64,000 nt of DNA from Actinomycetospora chiangmaiensis DSM 45062 (GTDB taxonomy: Bacteria > Actinomycetota > Actinomycetes > Mycobacteriales > Pseudonocardiaceae): NCBI RefSeq assembly GCF_000379625.1, contig NZ_KB903219.1:124001-188000 (forward strand). Reading direction: 5' to 3'. The position numbers were made by a program, and so were the translations under genes. Position 1 is the first letter of the stretch. Each line of letters opens with the position of its first letter. Shown piece after piece: positions 18,561-27,017 of the stretch. The notes below the pieces were generated by a model. It was not told where the DNA came from. It saw nothing but the letters and a program-made list of their open reading frames with translations, and did no database searches.

Positions 18561-18566
18561 TACCAT
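18561..18566 (+). promoter_or_regulatory. -10 hexamer of gtrA (leaderless type)
   Basis: TACCAT 8 nt before the GTG at 18575. GGGAGG overlaps the presumed start of the transcript and is too close to the start codon to act as a normal Shine-Dalgarno. Confidence 0.45.
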
Positions 18567-18574
18567 CGGGAGGC

Positions 18575-19030
18575 GTGAGTGTCGAGGAGAACGCCGTGGG
18601 CCCCGCGGAAGCGGCCATCGCCCCGGTCGCGCTGGGGCTGAGGGCGCAGCTGCTGCGCTTCGTGGTGATCGGCGGCGTCGCGGCCTGCGTCGACCTCGGC
18701 GTCTACCAGCTGCTCCTCGCCCTCGGGGTGTGGGCGCCGTGCGCCAAGGGCGTGTCGTTCATCCTCGGCACGACGACGGCCTACCTGCTCAACCGGCGCT
18801 TCACCTTCGCCGCCTCCTCGGGCGGCGGCGCGAAGTTCGTCGGCTTCCTCGTGCTCTACGGCTCGACCTTCGCCGTGAACGTCGGGGTCGCGTCGCTGGT
18901 GCTGCACCTCGCACACGCGCCGACCGTGAACCCGCCCCTGTTCGCGTCCATCCTGTCGTGGTTCGTCGCCCAGGCCTGTGCCACCACGATCAACTTCGTG
19001 GTGATGAAGTGGGTGCTCTTCAGGAGCTGA
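18575..19030 (+). CDS. GtrA-family membrane protein (Rv3789-like)
   Basis: 151 residues with four hydrophobic helices. LLRFVVIGGVAACVDLGVYQ at the first helix and YLLNRRFTF after the second are GtrA hallmarks. In M. tuberculosis the GtrA protein Rv3789 is encoded beside dprE1 and has been linked to arabinan assembly, as a possible flippase or scaffold for polyprenyl-phospho-arabinose. Placement beside the emb genes here supports the same role, by inference. It is divergent from emb paralogue 2. Its stop lies 4 bp before a 42-nt palindrome. Confidence 0.88.
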   Translation: MSVEENAVGPAEAAIAPVALGLRAQLLRFVVIGGVAACVDLGVYQLLLALGVWAPCAKGVSFILGTTTAYLLNRRFTFAASSGGGAKFVGFLVLYGSTFAVNVGVASLVLHLAHAPTVNPPLFASILSWFVAQACATTINFVVMKWVLFRS

Positions 19031-19034
19031 CGCT

Positions 19035-19076
19035 TGTGAGTACTCATCCGTGCTCGAACACGGATCAGTACTCACA
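19035..19076. repeat. 42-nt palindrome, copy A, 3' side of the AbiEi-like gene
   Basis: TGTGAGTACTCATCCGTG (19035-19052), loop CTCGAA, and an 18-nt right arm (19059-19076) pairing with one mismatch. It is nearly identical to copy B at 20056. It ends gtrA and contains the stop codon of the opposing AbiEi-like gene, so it may also be a bidirectional terminator. Confidence 0.8.
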
Positions 19077-20006
19077 GGCAGGGCACCTCCGAAGCTCCCC
19101 CTCCCATCCGAGCTGCGTCATGCGCCGTGCGAGGAGCGCCGCCGTCCGGCAGGCGTCGCCCACCTCCTCGGTGCCGAACGAGAACCGCGCCCGCCCCTCG
19201 ATCTCGGCGGCGTTGTCGCGTTGCCGGTCGGCGTACGCGGTGCGCCGGTTCGCGTGGAAGCGCCAGCCGTCGAGTCGGGCGGTCAGGGTGCCGAGCGGCA
19301 GCTCCCATTCGTGATCCTCGATGCGACGTCGGCCCTCGACGATCCGCGGCACCTGACGGACGCCGTGCGGGAGACCGTGCGCGGTGAGGACGTCGTGCGA
19401 GAAGTCCGCCTCGAGCGTCGACTCCACGCCTTCGACCAGCAGCGTCGCCGCTGCGAGCAGGGCCTTGCCGTAGCGACGCGGTGGCCGGTCCGTGAGCTCC
19501 TCGAGGAGCGCCGTGCCGTCCATCCGCCGGGCGGCGGCACCCGCCGTCAGGACCCGCATGGCATCCCGCGGACCCGCGGCGGCCACGGCGAGGTCGACGA
19601 GGGTCCGGGCCTTCGTCGTCACCGGCGGGTCGGCATCCGTCACGATGTACCGGAAGGCCCGGCTCCGGTGCACGACGACGCCCGCGCAGCCCCGGGCCGA
19701 GGACGTGTACGGCACGGTGACGTGCGCCGGCCCGTCGTCGGGACAGCCCGGGAAGCCCCAGAGCGCGCCCGCGGAACCGTGGCTCAGAGCCGCCGGCCCC
19801 CACACGAAGAGCAGGGCCGCCCGCCGTCGGACGTGCGGTGCCAGCTCGCCGGTGAAGAGCGCGTACACCCCGTGGAGGACCGGGACCCAGCGCCGGGCCC
19901 CGACGTTGGCCTCGATCATCTCGTCGGTCACGCCGTACCGGAGGAACTGCTCACGCGTGAGCAGGCCGTCCTGCGCGGCCGCCAGCTCCAGGAGTTCCGC
20001 TGTCAC
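19065..20006 (-). CDS. AbiEi-antitoxin-domain protein with DUF559-like C-terminus
   Basis: 313 residues. The N-terminus (LAAAQDGLLTREQFLRYGVTDEMI) is the winged-helix found in AbiEi-type antitoxins. The C-terminal LDGWRFHANRRTAYADRQRDN resembles the Vsr-like DUF559 fold, where EVDGxxxH carries the active site; the usual Glu is Arg here, so nuclease activity is doubtful. No AbiEii toxin gene is adjacent. The gene interrupts the emb cluster and is bracketed by two near-identical 42-nt palindromes, one over its stop codon and one 49 bp before its start, which looks like an inserted cassette. Role unknown. Confidence 0.7.
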   Translation of the reverse strand: MTAELLELAAAQDGLLTREQFLRYGVTDEMIEANVGARRWVPVLHGVYALFTGELAPHVRRRAALLFVWGPAALSHGSAGALWGFPGCPDDGPAHVTVPYTSSARGCAGVVVHRSRAFRYIVTDADPPVTTKARTLVDLAVAAAGPRDAMRVLTAGAAARRMDGTALLEELTDRPPRRYGKALLAAATLLVEGVESTLEADFSHDVLTAHGLPHGVRQVPRIVEGRRRIEDHEWELPLGTLTARLDGWRFHANRRTAYADRQRDNAAEIEGRARFSFGTEEVGDACRTAALLARRMTQLGWEGELRRCPACEY

Positions 20007-20053
20007 ACGGGCTTGGACTGCGACCGAGACCGATCGGTTCCAGGTGCCTGCGG

Positions 20054-20099
20054 CCTGTGAGTACTAATCCGTGCTGGAACACGGATTAGTACTCACAGG
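20054..20099. repeat. 42-nt palindrome, copy B, 5' side of the AbiEi-like gene
   Basis: TGTGAGTACTAATCCGTG (20056-20073), loop CTGGAA, perfect right arm (20080-20097). Two further flanking base pairs make a 20-bp perfect stem. It lies between the AbiEi-like start and the end of emb paralogue 3, whose stop TGA is in the adjoining TGAGCTTCGCTC. Confidence 0.85.
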
Positions 20100-20107
20100 A
20101 GCGAAGC

Positions 20108-23100
20108 TCACCTCTCCGGCGACGGGATCCCGGGCGGCGGGTCACCGATCTCGCCCTCGCTGTGATTGCCCCACACGGTCTTCTCGCCGTGCACGACGTC
20201 CGGGGCGACGGTCCCTGGCGCGTAGGGCTCCAGCGCCTCGATGCGGCCCCAGTCCAGGGACGCCTCGCCCTCGAGGTAGGACGGCACGTCCTGCTGGCGC
20301 TCGAGCACCTCGATCCAGCCCATGGGGCCGCCGGCCGACGGCTGGGACCAGGTCTCGCCACCGATGCGGAACTGCGAGGCGTCGGCGATGAGCCGGTAGG
20401 TCGGCACCTCGGCGATGCCGTCGGAGACGTCGAACGGCTTCAGGCACGGCGACGCGAACTGCACCGGCCACTCCAGGTAGCCCGGCTGGGTCCCGACCGC
20501 CTGCGTGAACGGCACGAGCTTCGGCCCGCGCATCGGGGCGATCGCGAGCCAGCCGTCCGGCCCGAGCGCACGGTCCTGGGCGACGAGGCGGACCTCGTCG
20601 GCGGTCGCGCCCTTGCCGCTCGCGAGGTTGACCTTGATCTCGCGCCACGGCGGCTCGTTGCCGCTCCCGCCGCCGAGCTGGTCGGACCCCAGGATCTGGA
20701 TGCGGCCGTCGGGGAAGCGCTTGGCGTACTGCAGGAACAGACTGTTCCCGCCGTCGAGCCGGCCCGCCACCGAGATCACCAGCGGCGTGTTCCCGGAGCG
20801 CAGCGAGTCGTCCACGGACTGCCACGGCGTGCGCAGCGTGCCGGTGGCCCGCCCCGTGGGGTCGTAGGTGCCCAGGACCTGCGACGACAGGTCGTTGCGC
20901 AGCGTGTACTCGTAGCCCGAGACGCCGGTGCCGCCGCCGGTGGGCGGGACGGCGCCCTCGGCGTGGAAGCCGTCGTTGACGGGGTTCGGGTCGACGAGCT
21001 GGGCGAGCGGGCTGGACGCGGGGACCGTGTCCGGCGGGAGCGGTGCGGGCTGCTGGCCCGGCGCGAGCGGGACCTGCGGCGCCACGATCGGCAGCACCCC
21101 GCGAGCCGAGGGCACGACCCCGGTGAACGGCGGCGCGACGGGCAGGATCCCGGCGGCGGGGCTGCCCTCCACCTTCACACGGTCGGCCAGCCCGCACGAG
21201 GACGAGAACGCGGTGCGCAGCACGTCACCGCCGAGCGAGAAGCTGTCCCACTGCTTGTCGATCGCCTTCGCCATCGACCCCATCTGGAACAGCACGAGCG
21301 CCCCGCAGATCACCGCGATCGGCGCCGACCCGAGCCGCAGCGCCCGGGCGCGCCGCTCGACCGCGCTCGCCGACCGCGACCCCCGCAGCCGGCGCACGCG
21401 GTCCCGCAGCGGCGCCGAGGCCGTCGTCAGGAAGGAGGCCTGGCCCGACGCCGGGTCGCGTCGCTCCTCCGGGATGCCCCGGAGGTGCTCGATGGCCGCG
21501 ACGACGAGGAAGACGGCGGCGACCCCGAGGAGCAGCGTGGACGCCTGGTGGCCGTGGTACGAGGGCGGCTTGTCGTTCCAGGGGACGCCCCAGTTGTTCG
21601 TGTACCACCACGTGTTGGGGCCGGTGAAGGCGAGCGCGAGGGTCGCGAACACCGCGGCGAGGAACAGCGACCGGTTCCGGCGCGAGCGCAGCACGTCCGA
21701 CGACGTGGCCAGCGCGGTCAGCGCCGCCATGCCCGACCCGAGGGCCGCGAACGCCCCGAAGTGGTGGGTCCACTTGGTGGGGGTGAGCGCGAGGACGAGG
21801 AAGCCGAGCAGGGTCGTGCCGATGAGGCGTTGCGAGGGTCCGAGGGCCGCACCCTTGATGCGGTTGCGGCGCAGCAGCACGACCAGGCAGACCACGAGCC
21901 CGAGGATCAGCAGCAGCACCGGGGCCCGGCGTTCCAGCGAGCCGTCCGCGGAGACCGAGAACAGCGACTCGTAGCGGACCACCTCCTGGTACCAGGTGTA
22001 GTTCGGCCCGATGAGGAACCGGACCCGGTTGGCCTCCATCACGGCCGCGTAGGTCTGGTCGGCGAACACCGCGGTCAGCACGATCAGCCCCGACGACAGG
22101 ATCGGCAGGAGCACGGGCAGCCAGCCGAGCCGCCGGACCCGCTCCTGCACGAGCCGGAACAGCGGTCGGGCGGCGGCGAGGAACGGTGCGACGGCCATGA
22201 GGCCGGTCGGGGTCGCGGCGAGGGCGAACGCGGCGGCGACGAGGCCGAGCGCCACCGGGGCGAGCCGGCGGGTGGCCACCGCGCGCTCCACCGCGCAGAA
22301 CGCGAGCAGGGCCGAGATCACGGCGACCGGCTCGGGGCGCAGCCCGTTGTTGAAGGGCAGCCAGAACATCAGGAAGACCATCGCGGCGGCCCAGCCCGCG
22401 GCCTTCGAGCGCCGCACCTGCTGGCCGAGGCGGGGCAGCATCTCCCGGCTGATCAGCAGCCAGGACACGATGCCCATGAACACCGACGGCAGGCGCATCC
22501 ACAGGACCGTGTCGCTGACCTGCACCCACACCGCGTACAGCTCGTAGAACCAGCCGAACGGTGCCTCGGGGACGTTGAACCAGCGGTAGTAGTTGCCGAT
22601 GTAGCCGGCGCTCTCGCGGGCCCGGGCGATGCCGAGGATGTAGCCGTCGTCGGAGGTCTGGGACCCGATGACCGCCCACACCGCGAGGCCGGCGACCACC
22701 ACGCCGTCGCGCCAGGTCGGCACCCACCAGCGGCGCGGGGCGAGCCGTGGGGCGCGGCGACCGGCGCGGGTGTCGAGCACGTGCAGGGCCCACACCGCGC
22801 CGAGGAAGCAGAGGATCGCGAGGATGCCGGCCGCCGTCTTGAGCTCGGTGGCCGTCGTCTGGAAGCGCGTGTCCGGCGTGATCGAGACGCTGGTGCCGGC
22901 GACGGGGTCGCGGTTCTGGTCGAGGTCGGAGTAGATCCCGACGACCTGCGGCCGGAAGTCCCCGCCCAGGGTGGTGTCCGCGCCGGCGCCGAGGTTGATC
23001 ACCGTCTCGTTGAAGTCCGAGGTGATCGTGACGTTGCAGGGCCCGCCGGGGACCGGCTCCTGCGCGGCCTGCTGGCCGCGGTCGGCGACGGTGAGCTGCC

Positions 23101-23500
23101 CGTCGTCGACGAAGAGCTGCATGCCGACCTGGGCGCCCTGCGGCGAGAGCGGCGGCGTCGTCGAGAAGACCGTCGCGCGCTGCGAGGTGCGGGCGTCGAG
23201 GCTGCGGATCGCCGCGCAGGGGATCGTCGCCGTCATCGACTGCGGGCGGAACGCCACCAGCGGCGCGTCGACCGAGCGGGTCCCGTTCGTGGCGCTGGGC
23301 CACTGGATGGTCGCGGTGTCCTGCACGACCGGCAGGAACGGGTAGACCACCGCGAGCACGGAGCCGAGGCCGCCGAGGAGGATCGCGATCCAGCGCCAGC
23401 GGCGCAGCACGCGCTCGTCGTCCCGTCCCGACGTCGGGTCGGGTCGGGTGCCCTCGTCCGCGGCGCGCGTGGTCGGCGGGACCGAGTCCGAGGTCAGCAC
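20108..23500 (-). CDS. emb: Arabinosyltransferase, Emb family (paralogue 3, EmbB/C-like)
   Basis: 1130 residues, the most EmbB/EmbC-like of the three. SDDGYILGIAR (D284-D285) is followed by GYIGNYYRWFNVPEAPFGWFYELY and VLWMRLPSV, then conserved PFNNGLRPEP and LTPTKWTHHFGAFA, and a long C-terminal carbohydrate-binding-like domain. It transfers arabinofuranose from DPA in the periplasm. The residue aligning by eye with M306 of M. tuberculosis EmbB is W325. The GTG at 23500 follows AGGA by about 9 nt. glfT1 ends 70 bp upstream on the same strand, so it may belong to the wzm-wzt-glfT1 transcript. Confidence 0.93.
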   Translation of the reverse strand: MLTSDSVPPTTRAADEGTRPDPTSGRDDERVLRRWRWIAILLGGLGSVLAVVYPFLPVVQDTATIQWPSATNGTRSVDAPLVAFRPQSMTATIPCAAIRSLDARTSQRATVFSTTPPLSPQGAQVGMQLFVDDGQLTVADRGQQAAQEPVPGGPCNVTITSDFNETVINLGAGADTTLGGDFRPQVVGIYSDLDQNRDPVAGTSVSITPDTRFQTTATELKTAAGILAILCFLGAVWALHVLDTRAGRRAPRLAPRRWWVPTWRDGVVVAGLAVWAVIGSQTSDDGYILGIARARESAGYIGNYYRWFNVPEAPFGWFYELYAVWVQVSDTVLWMRLPSVFMGIVSWLLISREMLPRLGQQVRRSKAAGWAAAMVFLMFWLPFNNGLRPEPVAVISALLAFCAVERAVATRRLAPVALGLVAAAFALAATPTGLMAVAPFLAAARPLFRLVQERVRRLGWLPVLLPILSSGLIVLTAVFADQTYAAVMEANRVRFLIGPNYTWYQEVVRYESLFSVSADGSLERRAPVLLLILGLVVCLVVLLRRNRIKGAALGPSQRLIGTTLLGFLVLALTPTKWTHHFGAFAALGSGMAALTALATSSDVLRSRRNRSLFLAAVFATLALAFTGPNTWWYTNNWGVPWNDKPPSYHGHQASTLLLGVAAVFLVVAAIEHLRGIPEERRDPASGQASFLTTASAPLRDRVRRLRGSRSASAVERRARALRLGSAPIAVICGALVLFQMGSMAKAIDKQWDSFSLGGDVLRTAFSSSCGLADRVKVEGSPAAGILPVAPPFTGVVPSARGVLPIVAPQVPLAPGQQPAPLPPDTVPASSPLAQLVDPNPVNDGFHAEGAVPPTGGGTGVSGYEYTLRNDLSSQVLGTYDPTGRATGTLRTPWQSVDDSLRSGNTPLVISVAGRLDGGNSLFLQYAKRFPDGRIQILGSDQLGGGSGNEPPWREIKVNLASGKGATADEVRLVAQDRALGPDGWLAIAPMRGPKLVPFTQAVGTQPGYLEWPVQFASPCLKPFDVSDGIAEVPTYRLIADASQFRIGGETWSQPSAGGPMGWIEVLERQQDVPSYLEGEASLDWGRIEALEPYAPGTVAPDVVHGEKTVWGNHSEGEIGDPPPGIPSPER

Positions 23501-23570
23501 GTGGTGCGTCCTGACATGGGGTGGGAAACCTCCAGGATGAGGGGGTTCGTGCCCGGCTGGCTGGGGGAGC

Positions 23571-24476
23571 TCATGCCCGGCGGAACTGCTCGCGACGACC
23601 GAGCCGGACGAGGCGCAGCCACTCGCGCAGCGCCCTCGGGTCGCGTCGTTCGACGAGGAAGTACCAGCCGAACCGCAGGTGCTCGATGGCGCCGAGCCTG
23701 CGCAGTCCGGGCTGGGCGAGCAGGTAGCCGCGGTTGCGGTAGGTGTAGTACCGCTTGGTCGCGTCGCCCGGATCCTGGGCGTGGAGCCGGCCGCCGAGCA
23801 TCGGTTTGAACTCGTCGGACCCGTCGGGGTGGACGTAGGCCGTCGTCAGGCACGTCCCGTAGGGAAGCCCGGAGCGCATGAGGCGGCGGTGCAGTTCGAC
23901 CTCGTCCCCGCGCACGAACAGGCGGAGATCCGGGACGCCCACCACGTCGAGCGTCGCTGCGCGGAAGAGCGCCCCGTTGAACAGGTGCGCGATCCCGGGC
24001 ATGAGCTCGCCGTCGCCGAACCCGTCGAGGTCGCGGCGCCGGCGCACCCAGGTGAGGCCGCGGCGCAGCGGGAAGGCGAGGCGCTCCGGGTCGGCGGCGT
24101 CGGCGATCACCGGCGACACCTCGGCGAGGCCGCGCCGTTCCGCGACCTCCAGGAGCGTCGCGAGGACGTGCTCGTCGGCGGGGCGCCCGTCGTCGTCGGC
24201 CATCCAGAGCCAGTCGGCACCGGCCGCGAGGGCCGTGAGCATGCCGAGCGCGTAGCCGCCGGCGCCCCCCAGGTTGTGCTGCGAGGGGAGGTAGGTGACC
24301 GGCAGGCCGCAGGACTCGACGACCTCGCGGGTCTTCTCGTCGGGCCCGTTGTCGACGACGACGAGGTGGTCCGGACGCCGGGTCTGCCCGGCGATGACGG
24401 CGAGGCCGTCGGCGAGCAGCTCGGGCCGGTGGCGGGTGACGACGACGGCGTGGACGGTCCGGGTGGGATCCATCAC
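23571..24476 (-). CDS. glfT1: Galactofuranosyltransferase GlfT1
   Basis: 301 residues (M. tuberculosis GlfT1: 304). A GT2 domain starts at VHAVVVTRHRPELL, with NLGGAGGYALGM and the metal motif MADDDG. VRGDEVELHRRL probably provides the catalytic Asp/Glu. The enzyme adds the first one or two galactofuranose residues to the rhamnosyl linker before GlfT2 takes over. The start GTG overlaps the wzt stop as GTGA, and an ATG follows immediately. The order wzm-wzt-glfT1 groups the priming enzyme with the presumed galactan exporter, as in mycobacteria. Confidence 0.94.
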   Translation of the reverse strand: MMDPTRTVHAVVVTRHRPELLADGLAVIAGQTRRPDHLVVVDNGPDEKTREVVESCGLPVTYLPSQHNLGGAGGYALGMLTALAAGADWLWMADDDGRPADEHVLATLLEVAERRGLAEVSPVIADAADPERLAFPLRRGLTWVRRRRDLDGFGDGELMPGIAHLFNGALFRAATLDVVGVPDLRLFVRGDEVELHRRLMRSGLPYGTCLTTAYVHPDGSDEFKPMLGGRLHAQDPGDATKRYYTYRNRGYLLAQPGLRRLGAIEHLRFGWYFLVERRDPRALREWLRLVRLGRREQFRRA

Positions 24477-25285
24477 GGGTGCACCCGCTCGTCGGTGGGG
24501 GTGGTGGCTCCGATCCGCGCGAGGGTCTCGGGGCTGAGGGTCTCGAAGAGGTCGCGACCCTTGTAGTGGCTCACCACCTCGCGCAGGGTGCCCTGCTCCT
24601 TGATCTCCCCGGTGTCCATCCAGATCGCGGTGTCGCAGAGCTCGACGAGGAACTCGTCGGAGTGCGAGGCGAAGACGAGCATCCCGGAGCGCGAGACGAG
24701 GTCGCGCAGCCGGTCGCGGGCCTTCTCGAGGAACGCCGCATCGACCGCACCGATGCCCTCGTCGAGAATGAGGATCTCGGGGTCGATCGAGGTGACGACG
24801 CCGAGCGCCAGCCGCACCCGCATACCCGTCGAGTAGGTGCGCAGCGGCATCCGCAGGTAGTCGCCGAGCTCGGTGAACTCGGCGATCTCGTCGACCCGGC
24901 GTTCCATCTCCCGGCGGGTCATGCCGAGGAAGAGGCCGCGGATGAGGATGTTCTCCAGCCCGGAGATCTCCGGGTCCATCCCGACGGCGAGGTCGAAGAC
25001 CGGGGCGACACGCCCCCGGATACGTGCGCGGCCCCGCGTCGGTTCGTAGATGCCGGCGAGCAGGCGCAGCAGCGTGGACTTCCCGGCGCCGTTGTGGCCG
25101 ACGAGACCGACCCGGTCGCCCTGCTTGAGGCTCAGGTCGATGTCGCGCAGGGCCTCCACGACAGGCACCTTGGCGTCGGTGATCCGGCCACCGGCCCTGC
25201 CGAGGACGGACTTCTTGAGGCTGCGGTTCTTGGCGTCGAAGATCGGGAAGTCGACGCTCGCGCCCTGGACCTCGATCGAGACCAT
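24473..25285 (-). CDS. wzt: ABC transporter ATPase Wzt (galactan export)
   Basis: 270 residues. Walker A GHNGAGKST, signature YSTGMRVRLALG, Walker B ILILDEGI and the switch His in ASHS are all present. The N-terminal extension MVSIEVQGASVDFPIFDAKNRSL is typical of O-antigen/galactan Wzt-type ATPases. It energises Wzm to move the lipid-linked galactan across the membrane. In M. tuberculosis the equivalent is Rv3781. There is no carbohydrate-binding C-terminal domain, so substrate recognition is not expected to depend on a non-reducing end cap. It starts 5 bp after wzm ends. Confidence 0.93.
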   Translation of the reverse strand: MVSIEVQGASVDFPIFDAKNRSLKKSVLGRAGGRITDAKVPVVEALRDIDLSLKQGDRVGLVGHNGAGKSTLLRLLAGIYEPTRGRARIRGRVAPVFDLAVGMDPEISGLENILIRGLFLGMTRREMERRVDEIAEFTELGDYLRMPLRTYSTGMRVRLALGVVTSIDPEILILDEGIGAVDAAFLEKARDRLRDLVSRSGMLVFASHSDEFLVELCDTAIWMDTGEIKEQGTLREVVSHYKGRDLFETLSPETLARIGATTPTDERVHP

Positions 25286-25290
25286 GTGTG

Positions 25291-26244
25291 TCACACCCAG
25301 TACGCGACGCGGGAGCGGTAGTTGCGCAGCGCGACCAGGGCCAGCGTCCAGCCGACCACGGTGATGACGCCGACGACCGCCCAGTGCGTCCAGCTCTGCA
25401 CCTGCCCCACGAGCGGGGCCCGGAAGATCTCGATGAAGTGGTAGAAGGGGTTCAGCCGCGCCAGCTGCTCGACGTAGGCCTTGGTGCTGCCGGGCGCACC
25501 GCCCGCGAGCAGGTCCGGCGTCCAGATGATCGGCGTCATGGTGAAGAACAGCTGCATGAAGCTGGAGACCACCGGCGGGATGTCGCGGAAGCGGGTCGCG
25601 ATGATGCCGAACAGCAGGGTCACCCACAGGCCGTTGAAGACGATGACGACGAACGCCGGGATCGCGAGCAGCGCCGCCCAGGACAGCCCGGGGTGCAGGA
25701 CCGCGGTCTCCTTCGTGCCCATCCGGTAGGGCTCGTCGAGCTGCCCGAAGAAGATCACCAGGACGACCGCGTAGACGACCACGTTGTGGGCGAAGAACAG
25801 CACCTGGCGCCACACGGTGCGGAACACGTAGATCATCAGCGGCGCCGGCAGGAACCGGATGAGGCCCTCGTTCGCGATGAAGGTCTCGGTCCCCTCCAGC
25901 ACGCAGGCGCTGATGAAGTACCAGATCATGAAGCCGACGGTCACGTACGGCATGAACGTGCCGATCGGCTGGCCGAAGAGCTGCGAGTACAGCCCGCCCA
26001 GCGCCGCCGCGGTCACGGCCATGCTGATCGTGATCCACAGCGGGCCGATCGTGGAGCGCCGGTAGCGCTGCTTGATGTCCTGCCAGCCGAGGTGGCCCCA
26101 CAGCTCGCGCTGCGCGATCGCCTGCCGGATGTCGCCGAACGCGCGACGCCACGACCGCGGGGAGGCCCCGTGCATGTCCGGCCCGGCCGCGTCGTCACCC
26201 GTCGGTTCGTCGGCGCCGGGACGCGCGAGTGCTGGGACGGCCAC
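25291..26244 (-). CDS. wzm: ABC transporter permease Wzm (galactan export)
   Basis: 317 residues with six hydrophobic helices and the ABC-2 polysaccharide-exporter pattern (LWGHLGWQDIKQRYRRSTIGPLW at the N-terminal interface helix, LNPFYHFIEIFRAPL near the C-terminus). It forms the transmembrane channel partner of Wzt. The order wzm-wzt-glfT1 matches mycobacteria, where this exporter is assigned to linker-bound galactan. The first ~30 residues are variable and the start is not certain. Confidence 0.92.
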   Translation of the reverse strand: MAVPALARPGADEPTGDDAAGPDMHGASPRSWRRAFGDIRQAIAQRELWGHLGWQDIKQRYRRSTIGPLWITISMAVTAAALGGLYSQLFGQPIGTFMPYVTVGFMIWYFISACVLEGTETFIANEGLIRFLPAPLMIYVFRTVWRQVLFFAHNVVVYAVVLVIFFGQLDEPYRMGTKETAVLHPGLSWAALLAIPAFVVIVFNGLWVTLLFGIIATRFRDIPPVVSSFMQLFFTMTPIIWTPDLLAGGAPGSTKAYVEQLARLNPFYHFIEIFRAPLVGQVQSWTHWAVVGVITVVGWTLALVALRNYRSRVAYWV

Positions 26245-26301
26245 GGTCGGTGAGCGTACCTACCGGGGCGAGCGCAGCGACGGGGCAGGGATGCCCGGCG
26301 G

Positions 26302-26856
26302 TCAGAGGTACTGGCCGGTCGTCCCCCCGGAGCCCGTGGCGCCCCCGGTGCCGGCCGGCAGGCCGCGGCGCATCTGCTCGAGCTGCATGCGGGCCGCCAT
26401 CTGCTGCGCGACCAGCGCGGTCTGGATGCCGTGGAAGAGGCCCTCGAGCCAGCCGACGAGCTGGGCCTGGGCGATCCGGAGCTCACCGTCGGTGGGGGTG
26501 ACGTCCCCGTCGAACGGGGCGATGACGCGCGCCAGCTCCTCGCGCAGCTCGGGGGAGAGGGCCGACTCGAGCTCCGCGAGGCTCGAGGCGTGGATCTCCT
26601 TGAGCCGACGACGGCTGGCGTCGTCCAGCTCGGTCGCCCGCACCTCCTCGAGGAGCTGCTTGATCATCGTGCCGATCCGCATGACCTTCGCCGGCTCCTC
26701 GACGGCCGACGAGAGGTCCTCGCGCTCGCCGTCGGGCTCCTCGACGGCCTCTCCCGAGGGCATCCGCACGGTGCCCACGGGCCGGCCGTCGGCGCCGACG
26801 ATCATCACCTGGTCGCCCGCGGAGACCCCGGACTCGTCGCTGGGCTGCTCGCTCAT
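26302..26856 (-). CDS. bpa: Bacterial proteasome activator Bpa
   Basis: 184 residues. The family core KVMRIGTMIKQLLEEVR and LRIAQAQLVGWLEGLFHGIQ is present, with the C-terminal GQYL that docks into the 20S alpha ring. Bpa forms a dodecameric ring that opens the proteasome without ATP and delivers partly unfolded proteins such as HspR. The acidic N-terminus is variable. In M. tuberculosis the orthologue (Rv3780) also neighbours wzt. The ATG at 26856 was chosen because AGGA lies 8 nt upstream; an ATG at 26865 is possible. No other proteasome gene is in the window. Confidence 0.95.
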   Translation of the reverse strand: MSEQPSDESGVSAGDQVMIVGADGRPVGTVRMPSGEAVEEPDGEREDLSSAVEEPAKVMRIGTMIKQLLEEVRATELDDASRRRLKEIHASSLAELESALSPELREELARVIAPFDGDVTPTDGELRIAQAQLVGWLEGLFHGIQTALVAQQMAARMQLEQMRRGLPAGTGGATGSGGTTGQYL

Positions 26857-27003
26857 GTCCGCCATCCTGGCGGATACCCGGTGCCCGCCGTCGCGGTGAC
26901 GCCCCATCGCCGGACGCTGGGCCGGTCGAGCCCCCTGCCGACCGGGACCCTCCGCCGGTCGAGCGCCGGGCGGACCGGGCTCGGCTACGGGCCGGAGCCG
27001 ACG

Positions 27004-27009
27004 TACCGT
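27004..27009 (+). promoter_or_regulatory. -10 hexamer of the aminotransferase-like gene
   Basis: TACCGT 8 nt before the ATG at 27018; leaderless type. Confidence 0.45.
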
Positions 27010-27017
27010 ACTGGAGC

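Noticed and set aside
18510-18566. Upstream start for emb paralogue 2 at GTG 18566
   Set aside because: Would place 19 extra residues over the gtrA promoter, and a -10-like TACCGT precedes the later ATG at the usual distance.
19065-20006. A complete AbiE toxin-antitoxin pair
   Set aside because: Only the antitoxin-type N-terminal domain is present; neighbours on both sides are cell-wall genes, with no nucleotidyltransferase toxin.
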